From Ceriagrion tenellum (Eukaryota > Arthropoda > Insecta > Odonata > Coenagrionidae): a DNA stretch of 64,000 bases. The translations under genes and the position numbers were made by a program. Position 1 is the stretch's first letter. Each line of letters begins with the position of its first letter. Below the pieces are notes generated by a model. The model was not told where the DNA came from. It was given only the letters and a program-made list of their open reading frames with translations, and searched no databases. This document shows, piece by piece, positions 10,772-23,620 of this stretch. The DNA lies in the NCBI GenBank assembly GCA_963169105.1, contig OY720632.1:6014001-6078000 (forward strand). Reading direction: 5' to 3'.

Positions 10772-12627
10772 AATACAACCGTTCCTATTAATTTATGTCC
10801 AATTTTATTATGTATATGTATATTTATTTATATGTGTGAAATTACAGCCGTTTGGATGTTGAGCATCAACGGAATCTGACTCCCAGAGTGTAAAAATCAC
10901 CTCTTTCTCCAAAAAACTTGCAATAATGAATGATAAACACGAGATAATTGTGCCGATAAAAATACATCCGGTATTCTGCAGTGAAAATACCGTCCACGAT
11001 ACTCTTCACAAGCAGCGTGAGCTTTCCCATCGCGAAAACCGTACTCGATTACTTAAAAAGGCCTATTTGGAATGTGTAATTATATCTGCGGCATTTTGCG
11101 AAATGCCTGTATTACTTGATAGATTTTTACTGGAGTCCCATTTGGTTCAGGACGCATATTTCTGATTACTTCGACAGCTGTTCGAAACTTGCACGTGTAT
11201 CGTAACTGTACGCGTCTACTCTACACATCAGTGCAAACAGCTGTAAATCCACACATTTATATTTTACACATGTCAATATGGTACATTTTTCACGCAAAAA
11301 GGTCCATACCTCAACCCCCTGGAATGGTTGCATTGCCTCCTGTAGCTCCAAGTATGAATAGGAATATGCATAGGAATCACTGCAGTCGCTAGTATAACAA
11401 AACTGAATGTAGAAATAAATGGAGAGGATGATTTGGTAGCATATAGAATGGGCTACGCGAGGGAAATTTTAATTAGATGAAAAATTATAAAGAAATAAAA
11501 GGGTTATTTGAAAGGGGTTTTGAGTGAAGCGTAAAAGCAAACCAGTCCTTGTATTGATGACCGATGGATATAAACCATAAGATCCATCTATGGCATTTTG
11601 TGTGTTTTAAAGTTGAAATATATACCATATTGAGTGGATTTTCGTTCGCATTAAGCGAATGGGGAAGGTCGCTCTCTGCGGGCAGATTTCGCATTCGACA
11701 GAGTGGCAATGTTAACTCTCCTCTCCGTTTCCTGCCGTTTGCGTTTCGTTTTATCGTATATATATTATTTCAGGGTTTGTCGTCATGCTCCACGGAATAT
11801 ACTTAGTTGTAAAAATGCATATATATGTTTATGTAAACCGAACCAACGCCCTCGCTGATTTGACCTCATACTCGCGTGTGCGTAAACAAGGTTGCTAAGT
11901 GGGTGCGTCACAGTTATGGCCGGCCATTAAACGACTCCCAATTCTCTCATTAAAATCGGGTAATGCAAAGGGATATTCGCGCGTAAATGCAAACTGATCG
12001 GGAGAGCGTTCGTTTGGCGGTGCACTTTAATCTTAAAATTTGGCATCAGTTGCTCGCGTTTTCGATAGTAGCGAGGCAATTTAATTAGATCGCTTCCGCT
12101 TTATGTACTTAAGCGAAGCGAACAATATGCGCTCCGAAACTATCCCGTTTAAATTGATAGCGTTGGAGGGATATTTTGAAATCTCAGTTTATTTGAACAA
12201 TTATCGTACCGTGTGTGTGTAGTCTTTCGAGTTTTTTTTGCGAGTGTATGCCTATAAATTTTCCCCGTTGCTGGTAAAAAAAACGCCATGATTCTATTTC
12301 TGAGGCAATGTTTGCTGCGCTCAGCTTGGAGACTCATGGTGTCCCCTTTATTAAATCTGCATCGAGCAATCATATATTTCTACGTCTATACCATTTAACG
12401 ATTTATTTTTATTTGTTTTATATTGTATCTGCGTTCTTTCTTCTTTACCACATGATAATATTTCATTTCGAGTTATGTACTGGATACCTTCCGTCCGTTA
12501 GGTATTCATGGATATATGTATGCATGCCTTAATGTCAGGATTTGTGAATGAGTGCATTTGTTAATCTTAGTAGTACTTATACCTAATTTTGCACAAGAGT
12601 TGAATGAAGAACCGGATTATTTTATGG
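10772..12627. other. No gene or repeat recognised (1.9 kb)
   Basis: Only short open frames occur, none with a familiar motif. There is some CpG at 11870-12130. Nothing supports a feature. Confidence 0.4.
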
Positions 12628-12635
12628 ATAGAAAT

Positions 12636-14033
12636 TTGAGATTAGTCGAACACCTTTTTTTCCAAATTCGAATATTGAGCTCGAATGCATACGTTTGCCT
12701 CGAATATCAGAATCGAATATCGAATAATGTAGGAAATCAGTTTTCACCTATCATATTTAAGACTGCACTTTTAAGATAAGTTGCCAATGTTTATTTGGAT
12801 ATAATATTATTTAGAAAATCAAACATAACTCTCAAACTATTCAAGAGTAAAGAAATGACCCGTTAAGTTCACGTAGTTATTGCTAGCTGTGGATGCCCAA
12901 TTAAGGTCATTGATGAGGGACTCATATCTGGCAATTGGTATGTTATATTTTACTTTTGGACGTTTCTTTTCACACATCTAGTGCTTTAAAAACGGTTTCA
13001 TGCCAATAGAAGTATGACGCACCGCTCAAGATATTTTGGCTATAGCTGATCATGTGCTACGGATACTTTCGTTCTTTTCACGGGAGTTGATATTGATGAG
13101 TTTGGCGGTGAAGAAGGAAAATGAGAATGCCGGTGACAAAGACTGAGCGTCTGATACTGCCTCGGACTCATTTTCCAGCTGAAGCTTATAAGGTACCTCA
13201 AGATGCTCCGGGTCAAGTTCTCTTCCAATATATTTTTCATGATCTCTCCGTAATGCTTTTTTATGTGGATTTTCATGCCAGTTGTTGTATACTCCTGGGG
13301 GATACTCCTCCCCTAGATATTTTAGCATAGCAAAACTCGCAAACAGCGTAATTTTCATTACTTTCGCAAATGCTGAAATAGTCCCAGACTTCTCTTGCCA
13401 TTTTAAATTAGTCAATGTTTTCAAAAATCTCTTATTAATCACGCTAACAAGAATTCTGAAACTCGTGATGGTCCTTTTTCTCACCAACAGCTTGCACAGG
13501 ACGTCGACGTGCTAATCGTTTTTCATTTGTTAGTTTCCCTTGTTTTGAGTACATTAATACTAAAGACTAAATAAAACTTTTATTGATAAAAATTCTTATA
13601 ATATCTTGAAACGCTTGATAAAAATATTTTCCCCATTTTTAGCCATTGATTGATTGAATATTTCATCCCGTACATACATATATTGAGAGACATTGATGGA
13701 GTACGACAACTCGATTGCCTGTTCAACTGAAATTAATTGAAAAAATTCGCTTCATAACGTTCAATGTATTTTTAGTAACCTTGTATAGCAAGATGAGTTT
13801 GAATAATTCAAACTTGTTAAATCATTTGAGTAAATTTTAGTGAAAATATAAAAAATATCATCAATAACCGAATGTAGATTTCGGCAAAGCCAGTATTAAT
13901 GCCGATTACCGCCAAAATTTCAAAACCATATATTCGAGGCAACATTTTAATTTCTTCCTCAAATATCGAATATCACGAATACTCCATTTTTCGAGTTTTT
14001 CGAGCATTCGACTATTCGAGTTGCCCATCCCTA
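12636..14033 (-). mobile_element. hAT-like DNA transposon remnant with 8-bp target duplication
   Basis: The 8-mer ATAGAAAT directly flanks the element at 12628-12635 and 14034-14041, the target-site duplication length of hAT transposons. The right end reads (minus strand) TAGGGATGGGCAACTCGAA, and ATTCGA-rich subterminal repeats lie at both ends. The left end has lost its first dozen or so bases. Inside is a broken BED-type zinc-finger sequence (separate entry). The transposase catalytic domain is missing, so this is an internally deleted copy. Confidence 0.75.
13190..13490 (-). pseudogene. BED-type zinc finger remnant of a hAT transposase
   Basis: On the minus strand one frame gives a Cys-x2-Cys pair (AVCEFCYAKISRGG). 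A different frame just downstream gives MKIHIKKHYGEI with the His pair. The spacing is that of a BED finger, but the two halves are separated by a frameshift, so no intact protein can be made. The DNA-binding finger is normally the N-terminal part of hAT transposases. Here it sits inside an element with the matching 8-bp target duplication, which makes the call stronger. Confidence 0.55.
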
Positions 14034-14199
14034 ATAGAAATGCAATAATATGACGCAATTAAGGGAGAGTTTCGTTCCACTCGATCGAAAAAAGATTTTA
14101 GAATCACCTTGATTGCCTGAATAAAATAAAGGATTGCTCAATAATATTTTTTTATATAAGGTTAGTCAATAAAAATTAAATGTTGACTGATCTTCGGGA

Positions 14200-14398
14200 A
14201 TTAAAAAAACTTCGTAAGTTTTACTCAGAATATTTATTGTACGACCGGTTTCGTCGAATAGTCGATATCATCAGGGACCAACGGGCACCATCAAGGGGTC
14301 GACATCATCAGGGACCTGATGATGTCCACTATTCGACGAAACCGGTCGTACAATAAATATTCTGAGTGAAACTTACGAAGTTTATTAATTTCTGAACA
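14200..14398. mobile_element. Inverted-repeat element with hammerhead-like cores (GAAACCGG type)
   Basis: Arms at about 14205-14277 and 14311-14395 are inverted copies, sharing AAACTTCGTAAGTTT, TCAGAATATTTATTG and ACGACCGGTTTCGTCGAATA. Each arm ends near the centre in CTGATGA followed by GAAAC: minus-strand core 14248-14274, plus-strand core 14316-14342. A third partial ATCATCAGG lies at the centre. It resembles the termini of Penelope-like elements but has no coding sequence. Confidence 0.65.
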
Positions 14399-15307
14399 TG
14401 GAAGAGTTTTACAAAGTTAAGGCTGAAACTATTGAATTTGTTGACTGATCCTATTTTTTATATCTTTTTTCCCTGATATATGGTCTAAATTCTCGTAATA
14501 GTTATTGTATCGAGTATATTGGAGAGTTATTAGTGTGTTTTAATTAATTGAATATGCATAAGTTGGCCAGCAAACTGGGGTTTACTGGAAATAGACAGAC
14601 CTCTCGCTTATTAGAGATTGTTACAAAGGAGAGCTTCTTCGTCTCACATATGAAAGACTTTTGCTTTGAACTCATGTATAGGTCTTCATGGGACAAAATA
14701 TGGTCTATTTTTTAATACGGAATGCTTTTACTTTTATAATCCATCGTATGGCCATCTCCATTTTTTAATACTTAACTATCGTTCCAAACGTATTAATTTA
14801 ATGTCAATTTTGTAAAATGTAGGTTTTAGACTGATTTGTTCGTTTTTTTCTGTCAAAGGGCTTTACAAGTAGGTGAGCTTCTATCTCAACTCGTGTGCGG
14901 GCTCGAAATACTGTTAACTAATTTACATAGGATAAACAATTTCTATGTACCCCACGCATAGTTTATGTACGAAATTAGGTGAAGAGACGCATGCGTCGCG
15001 GTTGGCCTCACGCGCGCGATTGTCGCCCAAAATCTGTAAATCACTCCGGTGCGAAAACATTTTATGAAACTATCGAAGAAATAAATTAAGCAGGCTTATA
15101 TTTTACAATCTAATAAGTGAATCTTCACATAATTATCCCATGAAAAATTCAAAGGGAGACTATTTTATACACTTGACCAATCTTTCGTCTCACTTTCGTG
15201 TCTTCTGAGCACAGATTATTTGGCGGATTTGATCAAAATACAAAGAAAATTCAGCACCTTCCTTGAAAGTCCTCTAGTCAAAAAATGGAGTAATGGCCGA
15301 TGACATG
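14399..15307. other. No gene recognised
   Basis: AT-rich sequence with a CpG-rich patch at 14985-15030. No coding motif, tRNA-like promoter or repeat is recognisable by eye. Confidence 0.35.
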
Positions 15308-16244
15308 AATATATATTATGGATTGTGATCTCGTCGCTAAAAACTGATTTCTAGAATTCCGTAAACAAACACCGTTTTAGAAAATAGTGCCGCCTAGTGA
15401 TGAAAGACGGAAGTTCAAATGTGAATACAGTCAATATTTTGTAAATAAACACGTCGTACTGGTTTTACCATGAATATACATGGGTTTTACTTACACTTAA
15501 TCATAATGCAGTGGATAAAAAATGAAGTAATACGCAAGGGACGTAAATATACACTTTTATAATATCGTCCGATCTACAGATATATTGAATTCCTCTCCAA
15601 ATTTATTACACAAATGCAAAATTAACTTCTTAACACTTCGTGATTATCGCTATACAGAAATTTAATAATAATTCGAGATGAATTCATGAGTATTCCCAAT
15701 GGCCATCATTGCAGTGTAGGTAAAAAGGAATGCACTTACCGCCGCCTTGTACCGATTCTTATTTTTCAATCCAAGTCTCCTATTTTGGGTCCTCGTAGAC
15801 GCATACCCTGTTTTGCAGCCTGGTACGAAGCAAATTCTGATTAAACAAGGCATTCTCAATTCTTTATTTAAGCCGAACGGGCTAAATGCATTCAAATTAG
15901 AGTCAGAGTCTGGCAAACATCGTCGTCGGTACACGATGGACGTTTCATAAACATCTGACACATTTTCTGTACTAGATATTTCCTCTCTAGCATTTACAAA
16001 GTAAGTTTTAAATCACAAATAAGCAAGATATTATTCAAAGCATCAAGTAATTCATATCTCCTCGATTGTTATTGAATATTCACCACAGTCTCACGTTAGC
16101 AACTATGACCTACGTCTATTTACAATAATATCTGAAAAGACTAATCGAAGTGGCGCAAAGGACTGATGAACTAAAAGTGGAAATTACAACATATAGCCTA
16201 GGCAACAATTCCAAACATCCGAATCCACAATAATATATATTTAT
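15308..16244 (-). mobile_element. THAP/P-like transposon remnant, copy 1
   Basis: The left end AATATATATTATGGATT and the right end AATCCACAATAATATATAT are inverted repeats, giving a deleted element of about 940 bp. A minus-strand frame at about 15780-15930 encodes SPFGLNKELRMPC then CFVPGCKTGYASTR. The C-x4-C spacing is that of the start of a THAP zinc finger, the DNA-binding domain of P-element-type transposases. The rest of the finger and all catalytic sequence are absent. 15780-16240 is homologous to 41330-41775, and 15313-15600 to 18935-19225 (inverted). Confidence 0.55.
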
Positions 16245-17419
16245 GGACGATGGTCTTGAAATGGGAGAATCTCTAATCAAAATTGAAGATCTTACATAAT
16301 AAATACGTCACGAGGAGCGCTCTATTTCTAAGAAACGGAGGATACAATTGAGGGCACGATTTTATTTTATAGTAACATTTTAAGCTCACGCAGAAGAGCA
16401 GAAAAATAAGAAATAAACGTGGAACAGATGGGGAAAATACTTGTTTCGCACCCACAATGGATTACCGCTGCATGCACCGAACGGAATACTAATCTGTGAG
16501 AAAATACCACAATTTTAGTTATCTTTTCAAATTAATTTTCCCGCCATTTGATGATGACGTGGAAGTCGGAACGAGAGTTTAAGTTAATCATAGATGAGTA
16601 TATTTGACCCAAAAACTGCTACTTTAGGACACAAAGAAACGTCAAAATTGATATTGATATAAATTGAGATTCTCAGCCAAACATTCAGATTCAGAATATT
16701 CTTATTACCGCAACGCCGTGAATGACTGCAACAAGTACAAATCGTCACACACGAACATCAGACCACTTAATCATTGCTCTGTCATTTTCCCCTCCAAATT
16801 GTTCTCCTTCTTGTTCTCACGATCTTCTGTGAATGATATTCTCCCAACTCAAACACGCTGGTGTGCAACATAATAGGTATATCTGGACGAATTCGCGCGG
16901 AAATATCAGATTGATCGCAAGTGATGTTTATTGCAAAGGGAGACGTAGCAAGAGAGGAATTTGGTGCGGTGTCATAAAATGAATAACATGAAAAGCAATC
17001 TTCTGTTCTCCATTATGTTCAAATACCACCATTATTGGTATCATGTTCAATTTCAAAAAATTATTCCTGTTCTTCATTACTGACGGATATCATTCACAAC
17101 ATAAGGACAGGTGGGTGGTTTGTTGGTAAGGGACGGATTAACGAGCGAACCAGGGAGAAAAGGAGAGAAACCCGGTGCCAGAGTTTTGCCAGCTCTAAAT
17201 GCAAAGCGTCGAGAGGAACAGACTTAAACTCCCTCGGAGTAGCACCACATTTGAGTGGCTATTCACGAAGCACCTGTCTGGGTCAACGGGAAATTTTGCC
17301 ACTGTAAGGATATTCAAACCCGGGAATTGGAAGCCAGTTCTCAATATAAAACCCCAACCGTTTCAAACTTGAGGCCGAAGCCGAGGATCTCATAATCGTA
17401 CCGTCTTTTTCTGCGGACG

Positions 17420-17713
17420 GAAAACGGACGAAATAATACGGACGGTCAGGGTTAAATCCCTACACAGGTGGATGTTTTTCAGTGGTAACCCGATCTCTAC
17501 TTGAGTGTCTTGTGGAGGGCACTTCAAGTACAGTACTCTGCCTGTTGGATGAGACGTTAAACCGTGGTCCCCTTGGCGCCTATCGTTATAGAGCAGGCTA
17601 ATGCCGACGCCGGGTTTCTATCCACCCTTCCTCCCTTACCTAACCTCTATAACGCAAATGACCTTGTCGGCTGTCGGTTGCCTCCCCTAATATCCAATCC
17701 AATCCAATCCAAT
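17420..17713 (+). mobile_element. tRNA-type SINE, copy 1 (5'-decayed)
   Basis: Contains a B-box-like GGGTTAAATCCC at 17449-17460, the body words CTTGAGTGTCTTGTGGAGGG and GATGAGACGTTAAACCGTGG, and a tail of CCAAT-type pentamers at 17691-17712. About 270 bp match the second copy at 40148-40460 closely. The A box is not preserved. The GAGACGTTAAACC core looks like the central domain shared by several invertebrate SINE families, though I cannot name the family. Confidence 0.75.
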
Positions 17714-18673
17714 GGACGAAATATGATGAAAGCGCCGCGGAAGCGAAACGCACTAGAATAATATTTTACCTCTCACTATTCTCTACAACTCTGGTATGTA
17801 GTGGCGACTGCAGTACGTTAGAGCCAATCTCCTTTTCCTATCCTATTTCCCATCTTACGTTCCTATTTCTCCTCTTCTCCGTCTTAGGAAATGAGCTTAC
17901 GCCCCTCGCCGCTCGCCATTAGGGAAGCTCTGGCCTGACCCTGTGAGTCCAAACAGAAAATTAATCTCACTTTTTTCATTTACAAAAGTCCCGCTTTGGC
18001 TGACGAAAAGTTTTATCTGCTAGAATCCAAAATGTAGCAACGAATTATGAAGATTATTCCACGAGTATAGTATTTTTAATGACCGCATTTTTCCAGCTAT
18101 AGAAGCTAACCGCAGCGATACTCGAATGGAACGGCCGCATTTTGACCTCAATTTTTCGGCCGCTTATAAATTTAAAAATAAATACGCGGTAAGACTCGTA
18201 TATTTTATTTCCATTTGAATTCCATAGACTTTTGGCTTCTTATCAATGTTTAAATTCAAACCTTACATATGCTCTCTCGTTCAAATAAACATTTTTCTGC
18301 TTTAGTCTGAGTAATCTCCATAGAAACCCATGTTGAAACCTCATTTTTTCAAAACTGAATTACGGTAAACTGGACTGGAAACTATTTTTTTCATCTATGA
18401 TTATTAAACGCACTTTTAATGTCATATAAGTAAGTTTTCAGAATTTTTGCAACAAGTAACTCAAGGGCATTTGGATGTTGGCCGAGGTAATTTTGACTCG
18501 AACGAGAGACGACTTGAATGAGAGGTAATTTTCACTCGAACGCACCTGCGCTTCCCCATCTCATTGACTCTACTTCCCTCCCACTTCTTAACCCCGTGCC
18601 GGACTAATTGCACTTGCTTCGATGCACGCACCGATTACTCACACAGGTCTATTCCGAACCGTTTTGCTCTTTT
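17714..18673. other. No gene recognised
   Basis: Mixed-composition sequence with no coding family motif, inverted repeat or promoter-like element recognised. GACTCGAACG/CACTCGAACG words repeat loosely around 18495-18542. Confidence 0.3.
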
Positions 18674-18905
18674 AAGGTAGTTTGAGCGAAAAATCATTTT
18701 ACTTAGAAATCAATGAATTTGGTCTCATGTTAAAGAAAAATATCTCACCCTTCTAATGACACCAAGAATTCAACCCCTTACCTCATTACTTTCGGAGTTA
18801 TTTGGCAAAATATATCAGCCCTTTTTACATGGGAAATTGTACGTGTGTGCACTCCAGAGAGACAATATTTACAAAGTGAGGTATTTATAACAATTAAAAG
18901 TCGTA
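18674..18905 (+). repeat. Dispersed repeat E, copy 1
   Basis: Begins TTAAGGTAGTTTGAGCGAAA and is nearly identical for about 230 bp to 58507-58738, including CTCACCCTTCTAATGACACC and GTACGTGTGTGCACTCCAG. Neither copy has a coding frame, clear terminal repeats or a tail, so the repeat type is unknown. Confidence 0.8.
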
Positions 18906-18929
18906 AAAAAATTAGACATTAGAAATTAT

Positions 18930-19227
18930 AAATTATTAAAAAAATATATCTGTAGACCGGACGATATTAAAAAAGTATATAATTACGTCCCGCGTGTATT
19001 GCTACATTTTTTTATCCACTGCGTTATGATTAAATGTAAGTAAAACCCATGTATATTCATGGTAGAACCAGTTAGACGTGTTTATTTACAAACTATTGAC
19101 TGTATTTACATTTGAACTTCCGTCTTTCATCACTAGACGGCACCAATTTCCAAAAAGTTGTTTGTTTACGGAATTCTAGACAACAGTTTTTGGCAACGAG
19201 ATAACAATCCATAATAAATATACATGT
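18930..19227 (+). mobile_element. THAP/P-like transposon remnant, copy 2 (one end only)
   Basis: Inverted relative to 15308-15600 and clearly homologous: it shares CCCATGTATATTCATGGTA, TGAACTTCCGTCTTTCATCA and the terminal AATCCATAATAAATATA at 19207-19223. Only the transposon end is present, with no coding part. Confidence 0.65.
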
Positions 19228-20989
19228 TTGGTGGATTCACCCATATTAGGAAACTGATGATGTTGATCAGTAAGAAAACCAGGGAAACCCAAACAGGGAT
19301 ATGTTTTACACGAAGTGACGCGGTTTGTGTTTCTGAAACCTTGACATTGATGAAAAAGGAAAGCCTCCGATTTTTTTGGAATTCTCCTCCGAATGTGTCT
19401 ACTAATGCTATCGTTTATTTCTCTCATGATTTCACTATCTACTTCTCAAAGTGTTAATCACATGTTACATCTTATATTTGTTAAATTTTATCCTTAAGTT
19501 TCGATCTCTCTTGTTAATTCCTTTGCATTTTAATGTACCTCTTATACTTATGCTCCACAGTTCTCATGCTGCTTCCACACTTGGAAATGTAGTGCAACAG
19601 AAGTTGATGACTGATATCGCTTCGCCGACTGGCTAAATATCGGTGGTTATTATGCAAATCTTTCGAATTCCATCGAGTTTCTTAAGTGTTTCTCTTTAAT
19701 TGTCCTCTTTTACTTGGTCACATTACTTGCGGCAGTAACTTCCGCAAGAACTTGCTCGGCAGTTGACTCTTGCAAATAATTTTACCTACGCATATAAGAT
19801 CTACAAGTGACCTCCGCTAGGAGTAGCTCGTACATTGTGGCAAAACATTGTTGGGATGCTTACATTGGTATTAGCAGGTATTAGGCTAGAGTTTTATTCT
19901 TTACCTCTGCCTTTCTTATTTGCTGAGCACCTCCTAAAAACTGCTGTCATGCATAGTCTATCTTTTCTCTTCTGTGGCTTGGAATAACGATAAAACTAAT
20001 ATGGCGCAGAAATAAATGAATGTGGGGAAAAGTAATTATCTTGAGATATGTGCACAAATGAATTCATTAATCAAAGTGAAATACCCTCGGGAAGTTGGGA
20101 AGTCTACGAGCCCGTATCTTGCGTGTTATGCAACTGTTTTTGTAATCTCTTTCGCCATAGTTTAGTTGGCAAGCCATCACGTCGGAAGCTGTTTGTTTAG
20201 GAGAGTACACAAGCCTGTGCAAGCCCATGCAAGGGTAAAAATAACAAGTAGATGTGGGTTTTAAGGGATTATGGTGAACCCTGGAATGGAATAGAATCCA
20301 TTTTGCTCGAGACCAGGTATTTATTTTTCAAGCCCAAACAGACGTCTTTCGAATAGTACGGGAAACAGAAAGAGTGCATTTGGTCATATTTGTATGTGAT
20401 TGTGTTAACTCTGAGTTTCCAAAAAATAAATTATAATTGGATGTGCACTGGTGTCAACCACTTCCGGGTGTACTGCTGTGTGGTGAACTTAAACGGCTCA
20501 ACGTTTCGTTCCTCCTGCTGGGAACGTCGTCAGGAGACTGAAGAAGATGTATCCGTTTTCATCTGGTCGGACCGTTGGAATAGTGTAATACCGTTGTAAT
20601 TGGATGTGTTGGTGTGGAATGTGAACCAAGGCGTACTCTTTTAAAATAATGCTTTGTTGAAGTTACATAAAGGAATATATGAAGATGAAACTCATAAACT
20701 TATCTTTGCAAGCGACGCATCTCAACTAATATTCTTCAGAGGTAAACATTGGATGTATGCTTCTTGGTATTTGGGGAGTGAATGATTTCGTACTGCGGTA
20801 ATGTAGGCAGGGCAATGTCATTCCTACTCACACATCAAACTGCAAAAAATACGTGCAGATAGGTGCTGATATTTCCATAATACATTTGTCCATTTTATGT
20901 AACGAACCTGAAGAATAATTCTCGTCTATAGGTGGCCATCTTAAGGGGATTCATTCCTGTACGGCACAAGCTGCCGGATCTGATAGCGA
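19228..20989. other. No gene recognised, apart from one hammerhead-like core
   Basis: No recognisable coding sequence. The one structured element is a hammerhead-like core on the minus strand at 20503-20533, listed separately. Confidence 0.35.
20497..20545 (-). ncRNA. Hammerhead-like motif (CTGACGA...GAAAC)
   Basis: On the minus strand, CTGACGA is followed by one unpaired C, then GTTCC, a loop of eight bases and GGAAC, then GAAACGTTGAG. The stem is perfect. The CTGANGA and GAAAC boxes are those of the hammerhead core. The extra base between CTGACGA and the stem departs from the canonical fold, and no clear stem III/cleavage site was identified, so this may be a decayed or related structure. 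Confidence 0.45.
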
Positions 20990-21800
20990 GCCCGTGCCAG
21001 TGACTAGAGTAAGATGTTTTTTCATTTATTTTGGGTCCCAATTAGAATTGAGGGTAAACGCGTGCGAGACTAAAGTAGTAGTTTTTGATAAGGAGAATGG
21101 GGAGAATAACTGTGTGATGAGGGCGAATGGTGAAGTAATTGAGAAAGTGTATAATTTTGAGCACTTAGTAAGATGTTTGCGAAAGATAGACGGATAGATG
21201 AGGAGATAAAGAGACGTGCGAATGCTGGAAGGAAATTGATAAGTTGCATGTGGAGCATATCAAGGAATGGGTGCCTGTCTAAGGAAGCGAAAATCGCCGT
21301 GTACAAAAGTGTACTTCTCCCCACTTTGTTTTATGGTAGTGAAACATGGGTATATCAGGATAGACATAAGAGTAGACTAAACGCCGTGGGTAGGAGTTAT
21401 CTGAGGAGTGTTTGTAGCAAAAGTAGGATGGATGAGGGTCAGGAATGAATGGATGATGAATGGATGTGGGTTAGATGCTTCAGTAATGGACATATATGAA
21501 AGGAGTGTGCTTCGTTGGTTTGGCCATGTTGAGAGAATGGATGAGAGTCGAATAATGAAACAGATATTTGAGAGTGAAATGAATGGTGCGAGAGGTAGAG
21601 GTAGGCCGAGAAAGTCGTGGTTGAATGTGGATGAGGAAATTCTTAGGATGATGAATATTAGGAGTCTTAAAAACAGGAGATCGTGTATGAATCATTGTAT
21701 GGGGGGTAAATGAAGCAAAAGAGGTTTGCAAGGATAGGTCAGTATGGAGAAAATTATTGAAGCAGAGTTACGCGTTCATATATGTATTTATGAGTGAAAC
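20990..21800 (+). pseudogene. Non-LTR retrotransposon reverse transcriptase C-terminal region
   Basis: Several + strand frames carry successive pieces of one LINE reverse transcriptase: RVNACETKVVVFDKENG (21050-21105), IAVYKSVLLPTLFYGSETW (21295-21351), RSVLRWFGHVERMDESRIMK (21501-21560) and GARGRGRPRKSW (21587-21622). These are the 'thumb', LPTLLYGSETW, RWFGHVxRM and RGRGRPRxxW landmarks of many insect LINEs. Frameshifts (for example near 21180 and 21410) and a stop at 21711 show that it is inactive. The 5' part is missing. Confidence 0.85.
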
Positions 21801-23620
21801 TTAGTAACTCTGCCTACCCCGGAAGGAAACGGCGTGACTGCAGATTGTGCTGCAACGCCGATTGAGTATGGTGAAGGGGTCGAGATGTTTTCTCGTCATC
21901 ACGACAGACGGCACGGAATGGCCGACGTTCTTCGATCCGTGAGCGCTGATCTGTGTGCAACGCCAGGGTAGTTTGCAGCCAACTAAGTTAATATAGTGAG
22001 AAATTACGATTTAGTATCCCGTACAATGCTCTAAGTGCGTATTGTATCAGGTGTTTGAAGAGTTATATTATAGGAGAGTATCAATGCTTGTCTCGTGTAA
22101 AGAGCAGCAGTTGCTCATGATGGTCGATTTTCTTGGATTTTAGAAGTATGTACATTCATTTACATTAAAATTGAAATTAACTGTGAAATAATGGATTTTT
22201 CGATAGAGCACAGTTCGAGAATTTGTTCACGTTTTACAAGGTTCCCATTCTTTTCTTTAAAGTTTTACTGTTGAATGGGCACTCTCGTAATCATGTTTAG
22301 GCATGTCAGGTGTTTAAAATGAGGTAGAAAAAGTTTTATGCCTGCTTTCAAATAGCAAAAAAGCCGATTGTGACGATACACACACATACTACTGTGATAT
22401 TTCATAGACGTATTTGAAAGAGTTGAATGAATGTTTGAAACCGCGTTGCCGACCGAGGCTTTTGAGGCATTGAAGTCAGTGCCCTCGCGCGGCAGAAGTG
22501 GAATGCATGGAAATATCCATCCGTGCTTGTTTTTGTTCACTTCCCATTGTTGACGAGCCCTTTGTTAGATTTCTGCGGCTCCACTCTTGCTTTTGTCATT
22601 GTCACCGAATTCATTGTGGTGGGAATTTCCGTAATGTTTATTTCCTCGGTTTAAGCATTGAAGCATTGGGTGCGCCGGTGCCATTTGCTCTTTCGTCCTT
22701 AATGGGTGATGTCAACACATCTCAGTTAAAACGACATGTATCATTAAGTGATTATTTTTAGAGGGACGCTCTCTTTTTATGAATCTCTGCCCTCGATTTA
22801 TTAAATAAATTGCGTTTAAACTTTCTAGACTTTGACGAAAAAGCATTCCACAGTCGATGGATTGGATTTGGGAAGCTCTACCATTTTTAAAGCAGTATTT
22901 ATGATTTTTGGGAAATAAAAGTAATGAAAGTTATCTAGTAGAAATTGCAATGAAATGGATGAAAAATCTCCCAAAGTGAATTTCAAATTATGAAAGTACA
23001 CTTCAAGTGTAAACATCACGCGGCCTGAAACTGGAATCAATATGAAGGATATGGACTCATCTTATAGAAGCTTTGACATTTTATTAAATTCTCTGAAAAA
23101 CAGCATAGAGGCATAAAATTAATAGGAAAAATAATTGCTTCTCATGGACCATTCTTAATATCGTATAAAGGCAGATCCACAACTTGAAAACATTTGTTCT
23201 GATGAAATATCCATAAATACTGATAAAAAGATGTGAGCTCTTTATAAATCCTAACGTCTCTCAGTGCCTCGATGGTAAAGCAAGGGTACTTTGGCTTTTC
23301 ATTTTTTAGGGCGCCACGTGATTCTGAAAAAAATTACCAACAAAGCCCACTGGACACAGAGAATGATAAAAATAAGAAAATCAACCAAATTAGAGGTCAA
23401 AAAATGTCTTTATAAATCCTCAAAATTCTTCCAGGATCCAAACATGTCTACTCTGCACCAGCACGACAATCAAACTCCCCCACGCATACTAATAAACAAC
23501 CGTTACCAAGCAAATAAAACCGATAAAATCCAGCCAAGGCCCCACAATTTTATTTAAGAAAGTAACAGTAAATTGAAAATGTATTATTAATCGTTACATC
23601 TTACGGCTTGAAAAATATAG
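21801..23620. other. No gene recognised (1.8 kb)
   Basis: The first 160 bp may be the 3' UTR of the preceding LINE. The remainder shows only short frames without familiar motifs. Confidence 0.35.

Noticed and set aside
20497..20545. Calling the hammerhead-like cores proven ribozymes
   Set aside because: The extra base, and the lack of an identified stem III and cleavage site, mean that activity cannot be claimed from sequence alone.
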